From: Faecalibacter bovis
GTDB lineage: Bacteria; Bacteroidota; Bacteroidia; Flavobacteriales; Weeksellaceae
Direction: 5' to 3'
DNA: 64,000 nucleotides
Assembly: GCF_017948305.1 (NCBI RefSeq)
Contig: NZ_CP072842.1
Span: 2,424,501 to 2,488,500, forward strand
Of this stretch, positions 9,906 through 19,801 are shown piece by piece. Numbering within the stretch: the stretch's first letter is position 1; each line of letters opens with the position of its first letter. Position numbers and translations under genes: made by a program. A model generated the notes under the pieces. That model saw only the letters and a list, made by a program, of their open reading frames with translations, made no database searches and was not told the DNA's origin.

Positions 9906-10784
9906 ATGTCAAACGTTGATTTAATTATAGAAGAAAGAGCTGCTGATTTAGGAAACTTCCTTGTTGGTCGTCTTTTACCATTCCGCCAAAAAAGATCAGT
10001 TGGACCATTTGTATTTATAGATCATATGGGACCTGCACATTTAAAAGATTATCAAAATTTAGATGTTGGCCCACATCCACATATCGGACTTTCTACATTA
10101 ACTTATCTTTTCGAAGGCTCTATCCAACATAAAGATAGTTTAGGAAATGATTTAGAAATTACTCCAGGAGCTGTCAATTGGATGGATGGTGGTAAAGGTG
10201 TAGTGCATTCAGAACGCACACCAGAATATTTACGTACAACTGATAAGGTTTTACATGGTTTACAAATTTGGATTGCTTTACCTAAAGAAAAGGAAGAAAT
10301 TGATCCAAGTTTTACGCATATAGAAGCCGATAAATTACCAACTTGGTCAGAAAATGGAATCGATTTTAAACTGATTGCAGGTAAATACAAAGACTTAGAA
10401 TCTCCAGTTCCTGTACATTCTCCATTATATTATATTGAAGCAAAAGCTAACGTAGATGGAGTTGTAAATTTAGGTGAAGGACTATTCGGAGAATCAGCAC
10501 TTTATATCTTAGAAGGTGAAGTAATAGATGAAGGTCAAATTTATGGTGAAAAACAATTATTAATCGCCAAAGATTCTACATTATGTACTTTAAATTTAAA
10601 AGCTGGTACAACAATTTATTTATTCGGAGGAGAACCTTTTCCTGAAGAACGATTTATATATTGGAACTTCGTTAGTTCTTCGAAAGATAGAATAGAACAA
10701 GCTAAAGAAGATTGGAAAAACCATCGTTTTCCTTTAGTTCCGGGAGACGACGATTATGTTCCAATGCCTGATTATAAAAAATAG
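9906..10784 (+). CDS. Pirin family protein
   Basis: 292 residues, bicupin fold. The N-terminal cupin has the metal-binding pattern DHMGPAHL ... GPHPHIGLSTLTYLFEG ... HKDSLGN and, after it, GAVNWMDGGKGVVHSE, which supply the His and Glu ligands of pirin. The C-terminal cupin has GGEPFPE. Bacterial pirins have been reported as quercetin 2,3-dioxygenases and as redox or stress regulators; the substrate here is unknown. It is followed after 12 bases by the OsmC gene, so the two are probably cotranscribed, which suggests a role in oxidative stress. Confidence 0.93.
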   Translation: MSNVDLIIEERAADLGNFLVGRLLPFRQKRSVGPFVFIDHMGPAHLKDYQNLDVGPHPHIGLSTLTYLFEGSIQHKDSLGNDLEITPGAVNWMDGGKGVVHSERTPEYLRTTDKVLHGLQIWIALPKEKEEIDPSFTHIEADKLPTWSENGIDFKLIAGKYKDLESPVPVHSPLYYIEAKANVDGVVNLGEGLFGESALYILEGEVIDEGQIYGEKQLLIAKDSTLCTLNLKAGTTIYLFGGEPFPEERFIYWNFVSSSKDRIEQAKEDWKNHRFPLVPGDDDYVPMPDYKK

Positions 10785-10796
10785 AAAATAAGTAAA

Positions 10797-11192
10797 ATGA
10801 GTGTTGAAATTAAAGGAAATTCTACTTCAGAAAATTATATTACAGAATTATCGACAAGAGGTTTAAATTTTATTGTTGACGAGCCATTTGATAAAGGTGG
10901 GAAAGATACCGCAGTAACTCCGATGGAATTAATTGGTGGTGCATTATCGTCTTGTACAATTATTACGTTACAAATGTATTTTAATCATAAAGGTTGGGAA
11001 TACGATAAAGTTGAAGTGGATATCGATTTTGATTATTCTTCTTATCCAGTTACTTTTAAACGTGTAGTTAGAGTTACAGGATCATTTGATGACAATCAGA
11101 AAAAAAGAATTGGAGGAATTGCAAATGCTTGTCCAGTTCATAAATTACTTGAAAAAGGGAATACTGTTGAAACTACGATTGAAGTTATATAA
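10797..11192 (+). CDS. OsmC/Ohr family thiol peroxidase-like protein
   Basis: 131 residues, the usual size. The two redox cysteines of the family are present: C53 in GGALSSCTIITLQ and C112 in IANACPVHKLL. OsmC-type proteins reduce organic hydroperoxides with these two thiols in the cytoplasm. It lies 12 bases after the pirin gene. Whether it is OsmC-like or closer to the YhfA branch cannot be told from sequence reading alone. Confidence 0.9.
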   Translation: MSVEIKGNSTSENYITELSTRGLNFIVDEPFDKGGKDTAVTPMELIGGALSSCTIITLQMYFNHKGWEYDKVEVDIDFDYSSYPVTFKRVVRVTGSFDDNQKKRIGGIANACPVHKLLEKGNTVETTIEVI

Positions 11193-11211
11193 ACTTTAAA
11201 ATAAATATCAA

Positions 11212-11250
11212 AACAAAGAGAAATTAGAAATAATTTCTCTTTGTTCGTTT
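11212..11250 (+). terminator. Strong hairpin after the pirin-osmC pair
   Basis: A perfect 15-base stem: AACAAAGAGAAATTA (11212-11226) with TAATTTCTCTTTGTT (11231-11245), loop GAAA. The trailing T-run is short, so it may act as an RNA stabilising hairpin as well as a terminator. Confidence 0.7.
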
Positions 11251-11377
11251 ATAGATAAAACATTAATTAGATAATTGATTTTTAGTTTATAATATCGCAG
11301 AAAAAGTGTTAATAAATTAAATTAATATGTTGTGATTTAGTTAACTTAATAAATACTTATATCTAGTTTGCATATAA

Positions 11378-12460
11378 TTGACTAAATTGCGATTTATTAA
11401 TAAAATTCATAACGTGACGCATCAACAAAGAACAAGTGCAATTCGTAAAGAAATTACACAATCATATAAAGACTTAAAGGCGAAATATCCCGTTCTTAAA
11501 CATCAAAATGCTATTGGTTTTGCAATTTTTGCATTTGCAGTAGTGTTAAGTTTATTATTAGGTTATTTATGGTACATCGGTATTGTTCCTGCTTGGGTTT
11601 TAATACCTGCCAATGCATTTTTATTTGGATTATTACACGAATTAGAACACGATTTAATCCATTATATGTATTTTAAAAGTAACAGAGCGGTTCATAATTT
11701 TATGTTAGGATGGATTTGGATTTTAAGACCATTAACACTTAATCCTTGGTTCCGTAGAACTCTTCATTTCCATCACCATCGTTTCTCTGGAACTTTACAT
11801 GATGTTGAAGAGCGTGGAGTAACGAATGGAGAAAAATGGTCATTAAAACGTTTAATCTTTACGCCAGATTTAGTATTAGGTAATTTATTACGCGTTGTTG
11901 GATTATTTGGTGACATCAAAAAAGAAGTTGAAAATGGTAACTTAAAATTTGAAGTTGCAAATAAATTAAAACTTTACGGGGTATTTGGTTTAATTCCTTT
12001 AACAATTATTGCTCACATTTTGTTATACATTTATTCTGCTGATGCGGTAGTAAATTTTATTAATGGAATTTTTAATACAGATTTTGTTTTACCTACTTGG
12101 ATAGACGCTGTTTTACAATGGAGTAATCCTATTATTTACATTGTTTTATTACCAAACTTATTACGTCAATTTTCTTTGCATTTCATTACTTCTAATCTTC
12201 ATTATTTTGGTGATGTAGAAAAAGGAAATGTAATTGAACAAACACAAGTTTTAACTGTTTGGTGGACTTATCCTTTCCAAATCTTTTGTTTCTTTTTTGG
12301 TTGGACACATGCAATTCATCATTTTGTTGTTAACGAAACATTTTATGTACGTCATATTGCTCGTAAAAAAGCTCACGAAGTAATGAAGGCTCATGGTGTA
12401 CGATTTAATGATTTGGGAACTTTCAGAAGAGCAAATCGTTTCCACGAAACTTCTAAATAA
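11378..12460 (+). CDS. Membrane fatty acid desaturase family protein
   Basis: About 350-360 residues with several transmembrane segments (two around residues 45-85, others around 205-260 and 300). The three histidine boxes of the membrane di-iron desaturase/hydroxylase family are present: HELEHD, HFHHHR and HAIHH, followed by an H in YVRHIARKKAHE. It would introduce a double bond or hydroxyl into a lipid acyl chain at the inner membrane; the substrate is not evident. The start is uncertain: there is no ATG for a long way, and the in-frame options are TTG 11378, TTG 11387 and GTG 11414. It stands alone, with hairpins on both sides. Confidence 0.85.
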   Translation: MTKLRFINKIHNVTHQQRTSAIRKEITQSYKDLKAKYPVLKHQNAIGFAIFAFAVVLSLLLGYLWYIGIVPAWVLIPANAFLFGLLHELEHDLIHYMYFKSNRAVHNFMLGWIWILRPLTLNPWFRRTLHFHHHRFSGTLHDVEERGVTNGEKWSLKRLIFTPDLVLGNLLRVVGLFGDIKKEVENGNLKFEVANKLKLYGVFGLIPLTIIAHILLYIYSADAVVNFINGIFNTDFVLPTWIDAVLQWSNPIIYIVLLPNLLRQFSLHFITSNLHYFGDVEKGNVIEQTQVLTVWWTYPFQIFCFFFGWTHAIHHFVVNETFYVRHIARKKAHEVMKAHGVRFNDLGTFRRANRFHETSK

Positions 12461-12485
12461 AAATTGTTTTAGATCTAATATATAT

Positions 12486-12512
12486 GCGACCCGATGAGGT
12501 CGCTTTTTTTTT
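12486..12512 (+). terminator. Terminator after the desaturase gene
   Basis: Stem GCGACC (12486-12491) / GGTCGC (12498-12503) then nine T. The same stem sequence recurs at 13551 and 29003. Confidence 0.85.
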
Positions 12513-12545
12513 GCAATAGATTTAATTATTCTCCGTTTTGAATTT

Positions 12546-12755
12546 ATGTTTAAAACATTTCCGTTTACTAAATTGTTTCTATTATCGATATTATTAATAA
12601 TTATCGGATGGATTTTTAACGCATTAATTTGGACTGGATTCATTCCTTGGTTTAATCAAGGAATTTTCATTGCTATAGCAATAATGTATTTTGGATTTGC
12701 ATTATGTATAGTTAGTTTAATCTTGGGTTTATTTAAAATTATTCGAAATGTCTAG
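12546..12755 (+). CDS. Small two-helix membrane protein, unknown
   Basis: 69 residues, two transmembrane segments (about 11-29 and 40-64), little else. I do not recognise the family. Its last 8 bases overlap the start of the next gene (ATG inside the end of this frame), so the two are likely translated from one transcript. Confidence 0.55.
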   Translation: MFKTFPFTKLFLLSILLIIIGWIFNALIWTGFIPWFNQGIFIAIAIMYFGFALCIVSLILGLFKIIRNV

Positions 12756-13372
12756 ATATTTCAAAACACTATTAATTATAAGTTTATCATTATTTATTTT
12801 TATCCAATTTCAAAGATTTTTAAATCTGCAAGTAATAAGCTTTGTCCTTTATATCGTTGAAATTTTATTATTCATTTCAATTCTAGTAATGATTCTAGTT
12901 GGGATTTATAAATGGATGAATAATCCAATACGTTCTCATATAGTCGCTTTATGTATAAGCAGTATTATATTAGGACTAATTGCATATAAACCATTCGGTT
13001 TTATAAATGATAAAATGATTTATGGTGATGATGTTTTGTTTGTTTATTTATAAAGAAGGTGTAGCAAGTTGTAGTTCTTCATTTTCTTTTATAAAGAATG
13101 GGATCTATATTCAAGAATCTTTTTGTTTCGGACCGAGTAGAAAAGTAGGTAATTATATAGTTAGGAATGATACGTTATATTTTGATACTTTAAAGATTAA
13201 CCAATATAAATTTGGAATAATAAATCGTAAAGATTCTGTCTTAGGAATGTACTTAACCAAACCAAGAACGGCTAAAGATTTTAATCACTTTCAACTTGAT
13301 TCAGCTCAACTGCAAAAGAAAATAAATCAATCTGAAATAGCATATTATAAAATTTATACGATAAATGATTGA
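12748..13372 (+). pseudogene. Membrane protein gene split by a 4-base duplication (frameshift)
   Basis: Two overlapping frames, 12748-13053 (101 residues, three transmembrane segments) and 13022-13372 (116 residues), look like halves of one gene. Frame 1 ends ...IYGDDVLFVYL-stop. Frame 2 has KEGVASCSSSFSFIKNG followed by IYIQESFCFGPSRKVGNY. Between them lies TTTATTTA at 13043-13050. Removing one TTTA joins the frames as DVLFVYKEGVASC, giving a 206-residue protein with an N-terminal membrane part and a C-terminal soluble part. Proteins joining a DDVLF-Y-KEGVASC segment to a FCFG segment occur in flavobacteria as unnamed exported or membrane proteins (from memory). Either the gene is broken in this strain, it is phase-variable, or the sequence has an error. 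Frame 2 alone has no convincing start. Confidence 0.65.
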
Positions 13373-13532
13373 AAATAGATATTTGAGTAAAGTGAAATTA
13401 AAATGGGTGATTTTATTATTTGCTTTTATTATAATTATAATTGCCGGATTTCTATGTTTTGGTCTATATCTTATGTCTATTGAAGATCGATACGGTGATA
13501 TTAATTACAATTTTGATACGATAAATGATTGA
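13365..13532 (+). CDS. 55-residue single-helix membrane protein
   Basis: ATG at 13365 overlaps the stop of the preceding frame (ATGATTGA), a typical coupled start. The product begins MIENRYLSKVKLKWVILLFA and continues into one long hydrophobic helix (about residues 14-36), with a short acidic C-terminal tail ending DTIND. The last five codons plus stop repeat the DNA at the end of the upstream gene (see findings). No known family is recognised. The gene is too short to be sure of, but the stop-start overlap and position before a terminator support it. Confidence 0.45.
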   Translation: MIENRYLSKVKLKWVILLFAFIIIIIAGFLCFGLYLMSIEDRYGDINYNFDTIND

Positions 13533-13550
13533 TATAATTAAATAAAAAAA

Positions 13551-13576
13551 AGCGACCTTATCGGGTCGCTTTTTAA
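13551..13576. terminator. Bidirectional terminator
   Basis: AGCGACC (13551-13557) / GGTCGCT (13564-13570), A-run before and T-run after, between convergent genes. Confidence 0.85.
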
Positions 13577-13579
13577 GTT

Positions 13580-14133
13580 TTAATAATCTTCTAACTTCTT
13601 AAATTGAACGGTATCGTTATTTTTCTTAAAAATAAACTCAGAAGATTTAACTGTATATTCATCTAACTTATCATAAGTTTCAATGATATACATTTCTTTA
13701 TGTCGATAGTTTCGTATTACATTATTTCCATGCTTACGGTTCATTTCATCTCTCAAATTCAATAAAGTTGGAGAGATTAAAAAATCATTTCTATTTTCAA
13801 TTCTTTTAATGATTTCATTCACTTCAGTCGAATCTAAAATAAAAGTAGTTTCCTGTTGAACAGACTTAAAACCTGAAATATCATTGGTAAGAATTCTTAG
13901 AGGTCCTTTCACCTGAATTTTAGCCGCTTGAAAGTCAACTAAAGCATCATCTTTACTGTACATTTTCCCTCTGTAAGCCAAACTTATCAAAGGAATAGAA
14001 ACAACTAAAAAAACACCTAAACTTATACCAATAGCAGCTCTTGGATAACCTGCCATTCTGATTCCGAAATAAATAAATGGAACCAACAATAAAATAATGA
14101 TTCCTAAAAGAATCACAGCAAAACCAGCACCCA

Positions 14134-14134
<1 letters not shown>
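13580..14134 (-). CDS. Unknown membrane protein with soluble C-terminal domain
   Basis: 184 residues. Two transmembrane helices at about 4-25 and 34-53, then a roughly 130-residue soluble part starting YRGKMYSKDDALVDFQ. The family is not recognised, although a two-helix anchor with an outward C-terminal domain is common among Bacteroidota hypothetical proteins. Its ATG overlaps the ligA stop by one base (TAATG), so it is translated from the ligA transcript. Confidence 0.6.
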
Positions 14135-16167
<2,033 letters not shown>

Positions 16168-16232
16168 TTAATAAGCACAATTTTTAAAATAAATTAAGAG
16201 TCATTATATTTAATTACTTTAAAGAAATAAAT

Positions 16233-16487
16233 ATGAATAACATTTTAGATACATTAAATACAAAATCTAAAGATTTTGAAAATACAGTTTCAATTGTTAC
16301 AACTGGGGCTGCTGCAGGAATTGCAATTTCGAAAGGAATTAATAGAAATCAAAAAATAGGTGCTTTAGTTGGAATTGGAGTCGGATTAGCTATTTATACT
16401 TTATTTGCACCGAAAAGTGAATTAAAAAAAGTAGGTAAGGCAATAGGTAATCAAATCAAGGAAATAGAAAATAAGTTTGAAAAGTAA
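16233..16487 (+). CDS. Small glycine-rich membrane-associated protein, unknown
   Basis: 84 residues. Two short hydrophobic Gly/Ala-rich stretches (VTTGAAAGIAISKGI and GALVGIGVGLAIYTLFA) flank a basic turn, followed by a charged amphipathic tail. The Gly spacing resembles glycine-zipper proteins. Not assigned to a family. Its end overlaps the start of the next frame by 11 bases. Confidence 0.55.
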   Translation: MNNILDTLNTKSKDFENTVSIVTTGAAAGIAISKGINRNQKIGALVGIGVGLAIYTLFAPKSELKKVGKAIGNQIKEIENKFEK

Positions 16488-16905
16488 ATATTTTTTGATC
16501 GCTAGCATTGTAGTCTATACAATCAGTTTGTTTTGTCCGATCTACTTTCCAAAAGATATTATAGCTGATAAAATAATTTCTTATGATTTTTTTGGTTATC
16601 AAGCTGTTGCATTAGGATGGATGTTATTTGCTTACGTTGATTTTTTCTGTTGGTTAGCTAATTTTACTTTATTGATTTCATGGATTTTCTATCGTAAAAA
16701 ATTTGCTAATTATTTGGTTTCAATCGGAACTTTTTTAGCTTTTCTTTTCGGAATTAATCATGTCACTCAGTTAAATTTTATGCAAGTACGTGAATATGAT
16801 TTAACATTATTTGGATATTGGTTTTGGATTATAGCTATGCTTTTACAGATTGTAGCTACAAAATTGTTCCAAAAAGAAAAAGCTATTATAGCAGATGAAA
16901 ACTAA
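16477..16905 (+). CDS. Four-helix membrane protein, first of a tandem pair
   Basis: 142 residues starting at a TTG (16477), with about four transmembrane helices. No ATG is available near the start and the N-terminal helix begins at once, so TTG is supported. It is clearly related to the next protein: FCWLANFTLLISWIFYRKK here aligns with ICWLGNLTILLSWIFFRKN there, and both start MK-K-LI-SI. Function unknown. Overlaps both neighbours by 11 bases, so the three genes 16233-17323 form one translationally coupled unit. Confidence 0.65.
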   Translation: MKSKYFLIASIVVYTISLFCPIYFPKDIIADKIISYDFFGYQAVALGWMLFAYVDFFCWLANFTLLISWIFYRKKFANYLVSIGTFLAFLFGINHVTQLNFMQVREYDLTLFGYWFWIIAMLLQIVATKLFQKEKAIIADEN

Positions 16906-17323
16906 AAATTATCTCTTAATAAGTATAGCTTGTTTTTTATTAAGTCTTGCATTACCAGTACAATATGATTTGTCAGAATCATTTGAAGAATTCAACTTTT
17001 CTCATTCAGTTGGTTTATTGTATTTACTTTGTGGTTATATAACAATTTTTGATGAAAAAATAGACTTTATTTGTTGGCTTGGAAATTTAACAATTTTACT
17101 AAGTTGGATTTTCTTTAGGAAAAATAAAGTAAGTAAATTTCTAAGTGTTTTAGCATTTGTACAAATGTCCTTATTCGGTTTGGATTTGATTTTAAGAATA
17201 AATTTAATTAATGTGATAAATTATGAATCTTTTCCCGTAGGTTACTTATTCTGGCTAGCATCATCTATTTTTATGATATTTTATCATTTCAATCCAATTC
17301 AAAACAATATTAAAAATATATAA
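16895..17323 (+). CDS. Four-helix membrane protein, second of a tandem pair
   Basis: 142 residues, the same length as its upstream neighbour and with the same helix layout and the shared CWL-N-T-L-SWIF-RK segment around residues 60-80. The two are diverged tandem paralogs. It starts at the ATG at 16895, inside the 3' end of the previous gene. No function can be given. Confidence 0.65.
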   Translation: MKTKNYLLISIACFLLSLALPVQYDLSESFEEFNFSHSVGLLYLLCGYITIFDEKIDFICWLGNLTILLSWIFFRKNKVSKFLSVLAFVQMSLFGLDLILRINLINVINYESFPVGYLFWLASSIFMIFYHFNPIQNNIKNI

Positions 17324-17362
17324 GTATTTCAAATCAAGATTTATTTCGTTAAATTATTCATT

Positions 17363-18472
17363 ATGTATAAGCCATTTATCGTTTCAATATTATTATTGCC
17401 AACATTAGCGTTTAGTCAATTACAACCTGTTTTTCAAGAAAAAATCGATTCTATTTACGAAAAAAATAAGGATGCGATAGGAATTATAGTACATGTTGAA
17501 GCTCCTAATCATAATATATCTTGGAGTTATGCAAAAGGTGTTTCTGATGTTACAACTAATTCGATTTTAAATTCAAATCAACCAGTTTTAATCGCTAGTA
17601 ATACGAAAACCTATGTTTCTGCTGCTATTTTACGTTTAGTTGAACTCGAAAAAATTAGTTTAGATCAACCAATTAAGTATCTATTATCTAAAGAAACTCG
17701 AAAGTTATTTGAGGATGATGGATATAATTTAGAAGAAATAACTGTAAAAAATTTATTATCACATACTTCTGGAATTCAAGATTACGCTGACCAATCTTAT
17801 TTTGATTTTGTTATTCAGAATCCAACTTACAATTGGACGAAAGAAGAGCAAATGAAAAGAGCTGTTGAGGTTGGAACTCCTCAAAAAGTAGGTGAAAATT
17901 TCTTGTATGCAGATATCAATTATTTGCTTTTAACGGAAATTATTGAGCAAATAAATAAAAAGCCGTTTTATAAATCGATGAGAGATTTACTTAAATTTAA
18001 AGAATTAGGTTTATCGAAAACATGGTTTATTAATTTAGAGAAGTATCCAAATCAAACGCTGGCTTTGGCACATCAATATTCTACTAAAAATAAGATGGAT
18101 TCTTATCAAATCAATCCTTCTTGGGATCTTTATGGCGGTGGTGGTTATGCATCGACAGCAAAAGAAGCAGCATTATTTTACCATAATTTGTTTGAAGGTA
18201 ATATCATCAAAAATCAAATGGTTTTAAATAAAATGATTTCTTATGTTTTGCCAGTTGAGAAAACGGATTATTGTTTAGGAATTTCAAATACTTTTCATTC
18301 TGATTTAGGTTTCAGCGTTTATGCACATGGTGGTTTTTGGGGAACTGAAGTTTTATATTCACCAGAAATTAATGCGACGATTAGTATTTTTACTTTGCAA
18401 CAAGATAAAAGTTATCTTATAAATCCGGTGATTGGAAAAGAGTTTCAAAAATTATTATTGGATAATAAGTAG
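17363..18472 (+). CDS. Exported serine hydrolase, beta-lactamase/PBP class C fold
   Basis: 369 residues with signal peptide MYKPFIVSILLLPTLAFSQ. The active-site SxxK is S79-N-T-K82 in VLIASNTKTYVSAAIL. The second motif is Y182-A-D184 (Asp instead of the common Asn) in FLYADINYLLL, and AHGGFWGTEV near the end corresponds to the third, KTG-equivalent HxG motif. NLLSHTSGIQDY is the usual family landmark. This group includes D-Ala-D-Ala carboxypeptidases, esterases and peptidases; the substrate cannot be told. Located in the periplasm, possibly on the surface. Not evidence of antibiotic resistance. Confidence 0.9.
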   Translation: MYKPFIVSILLLPTLAFSQLQPVFQEKIDSIYEKNKDAIGIIVHVEAPNHNISWSYAKGVSDVTTNSILNSNQPVLIASNTKTYVSAAILRLVELEKISLDQPIKYLLSKETRKLFEDDGYNLEEITVKNLLSHTSGIQDYADQSYFDFVIQNPTYNWTKEEQMKRAVEVGTPQKVGENFLYADINYLLLTEIIEQINKKPFYKSMRDLLKFKELGLSKTWFINLEKYPNQTLALAHQYSTKNKMDSYQINPSWDLYGGGGYASTAKEAALFYHNLFEGNIIKNQMVLNKMISYVLPVEKTDYCLGISNTFHSDLGFSVYAHGGFWGTEVLYSPEINATISIFTLQQDKSYLINPVIGKEFQKLLLDNK

Positions 18473-18518
18473 TGTTGTATTAATCAATTTTTAACCAAAT
18501 CAAAATAAAAATATAGAA

Positions 18519-18547
18519 AGTCAAATCTAATCGATTTGGCTTTTTTT
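18519..18547 (+). terminator. Terminator after the serine hydrolase
   Basis: Stem AGTCAAATC (18519-18527) / GATTTGGCT (18533-18541, one G-T pair) and a T-run. Confidence 0.7.
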
Positions 18548-18824
18548 GTGTTGTGAATTTGATAATTCCTTCTCGATGAGGTTTAGATAAAACCCAACAA
18601 AAAGTATAAATAATTATTAAATTTTTAAATAATCTAATATTTAAGCCAAAGTCTTTAGATTTCCACTACATAATTTGCTTGTAAAAGCTTTAAAAATGCC
18701 TTTTTATTTCGTTTATTAAGATATTCATAATTCAATCCCGAAACGAATTAGATAAAATATAATTTATACGCTTAAATAGTATTGATTTGTTAATGATTCA
18801 AATTGAAATTTCCAGATCGAAAAG
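18548..18824. other. Non-coding stretch between convergent genes
   Basis: About 280 AT-rich bases with stops in all frames. I see no gene, no clear promoter and no repeat in it. Confidence 0.6.
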
Positions 18825-19565
18825 CTAAAATTTCGCAGCATATAAAACACAAGCGGGGCATAGATCTTTTGTTTTTAGACTTTTTAATCCAAAAATAGAA
18901 TTCATCTCAAAATATTCGATTTTACCTAAAAGTAATAAGAATCGGTTAGGAGGGAGGTTTGTGATTTCCCATTTCATTTCTTCAACTTTCTGATTTTGAT
19001 ATAACGTAATTTCACGTTGATTGTAAATAATTGCGTTTGGATTTTGTTCTAAATCAGGATCGATTGAACATAATATTAGGCTCAATTTCAGATGATCAAA
19101 AGGTTTATCTTTTACTTTTTGTTGAAATGACTTGGTATAAAGTTCAGGTATTGTAATAGTTAATTTATTGTTATCTTCATTAACAGGCAGATAATATGGC
19201 ATAAAATCTTCCCATTTGGAATTTACATTAAAATTTAAACCAATATATTGTTTCGGGTTTCCATCTAAAAGTTTACGTTCGTTTGCATCCTTCGCATGAT
19301 TATGGATTAATAATTCATATAAAACTTTGCGATGACGGTTGTGTAAATTTCCATCATTGATTAGATCTAATTGATGAATGAAAAAATTACGAATGGCTGA
19401 TTCCTTAGAACTGGCGTAACCGAATTCGTTATTATTTTTCTTTACTTTTTCTGAAGTTTTAGTTTCATCAGCTACACGTTGTACAATTTGTTTCCCTCGA
19501 TAATTACGATATACAAAATCTCCAATTTTACCTCTTATTAAACCATCTTTATCAATGCGAGCCAT
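18825..19565 (-). CDS. Unknown Bacteroidota protein with N-terminal GKIGD motif
   Basis: 246 residues from the ATG at 19565 (a longer frame starting further upstream lacks an ATG). The N terminus MARIDKDGLIRGKIGDFVYR followed by NYRGKQIVQR resembles a family of Bacteroidota proteins that open with a G-x-x-GK-[IV]-G ... GK-x-I-V-R pattern (DUF6266-like proteins come to mind; not certain). The remainder looks like a beta-sandwich protein, with ITIPELYTKSF and a C-terminal CPACVLYAAKF. No signal peptide. It stands alone between long non-coding stretches. Function unknown. Confidence 0.55.
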   Translation of the reverse strand: MARIDKDGLIRGKIGDFVYRNYRGKQIVQRVADETKTSEKVKKNNNEFGYASSKESAIRNFFIHQLDLINDGNLHNRHRKVLYELLIHNHAKDANERKLLDGNPKQYIGLNFNVNSKWEDFMPYYLPVNEDNNKLTITIPELYTKSFQQKVKDKPFDHLKLSLILCSIDPDLEQNPNAIIYNQREITLYQNQKVEEMKWEITNLPPNRFLLLLGKIEYFEMNSIFGLKSLKTKDLCPACVLYAAKF

Positions 19566-19801
19566 AGTTTTAAGTTTCTTTGATAATCTAAAATAAGTTA
19601 AAATCAATTCATATCAAAGTAAATATTTAATTATACTAATAAGTGAAGGATAGTGGAGCATTATGGAGTAATTATGGATTGATTGCTTTATTTTCTTATG
19701 TTAAACCTTTAATCTTCAGTTTTCTAAAATTTGATTTTGTATTACAATTGTTTTTATGAATCGGATGTGCTAAATTTGAGTAAATTCAATATAAAAATGC
19801 T

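Noticed and set aside
12251-12643. 130-codon frame on the minus strand over the desaturase end
   Set aside because: Overlaps a well-supported gene, its terminator and the start of the next gene; no recognisable protein content.
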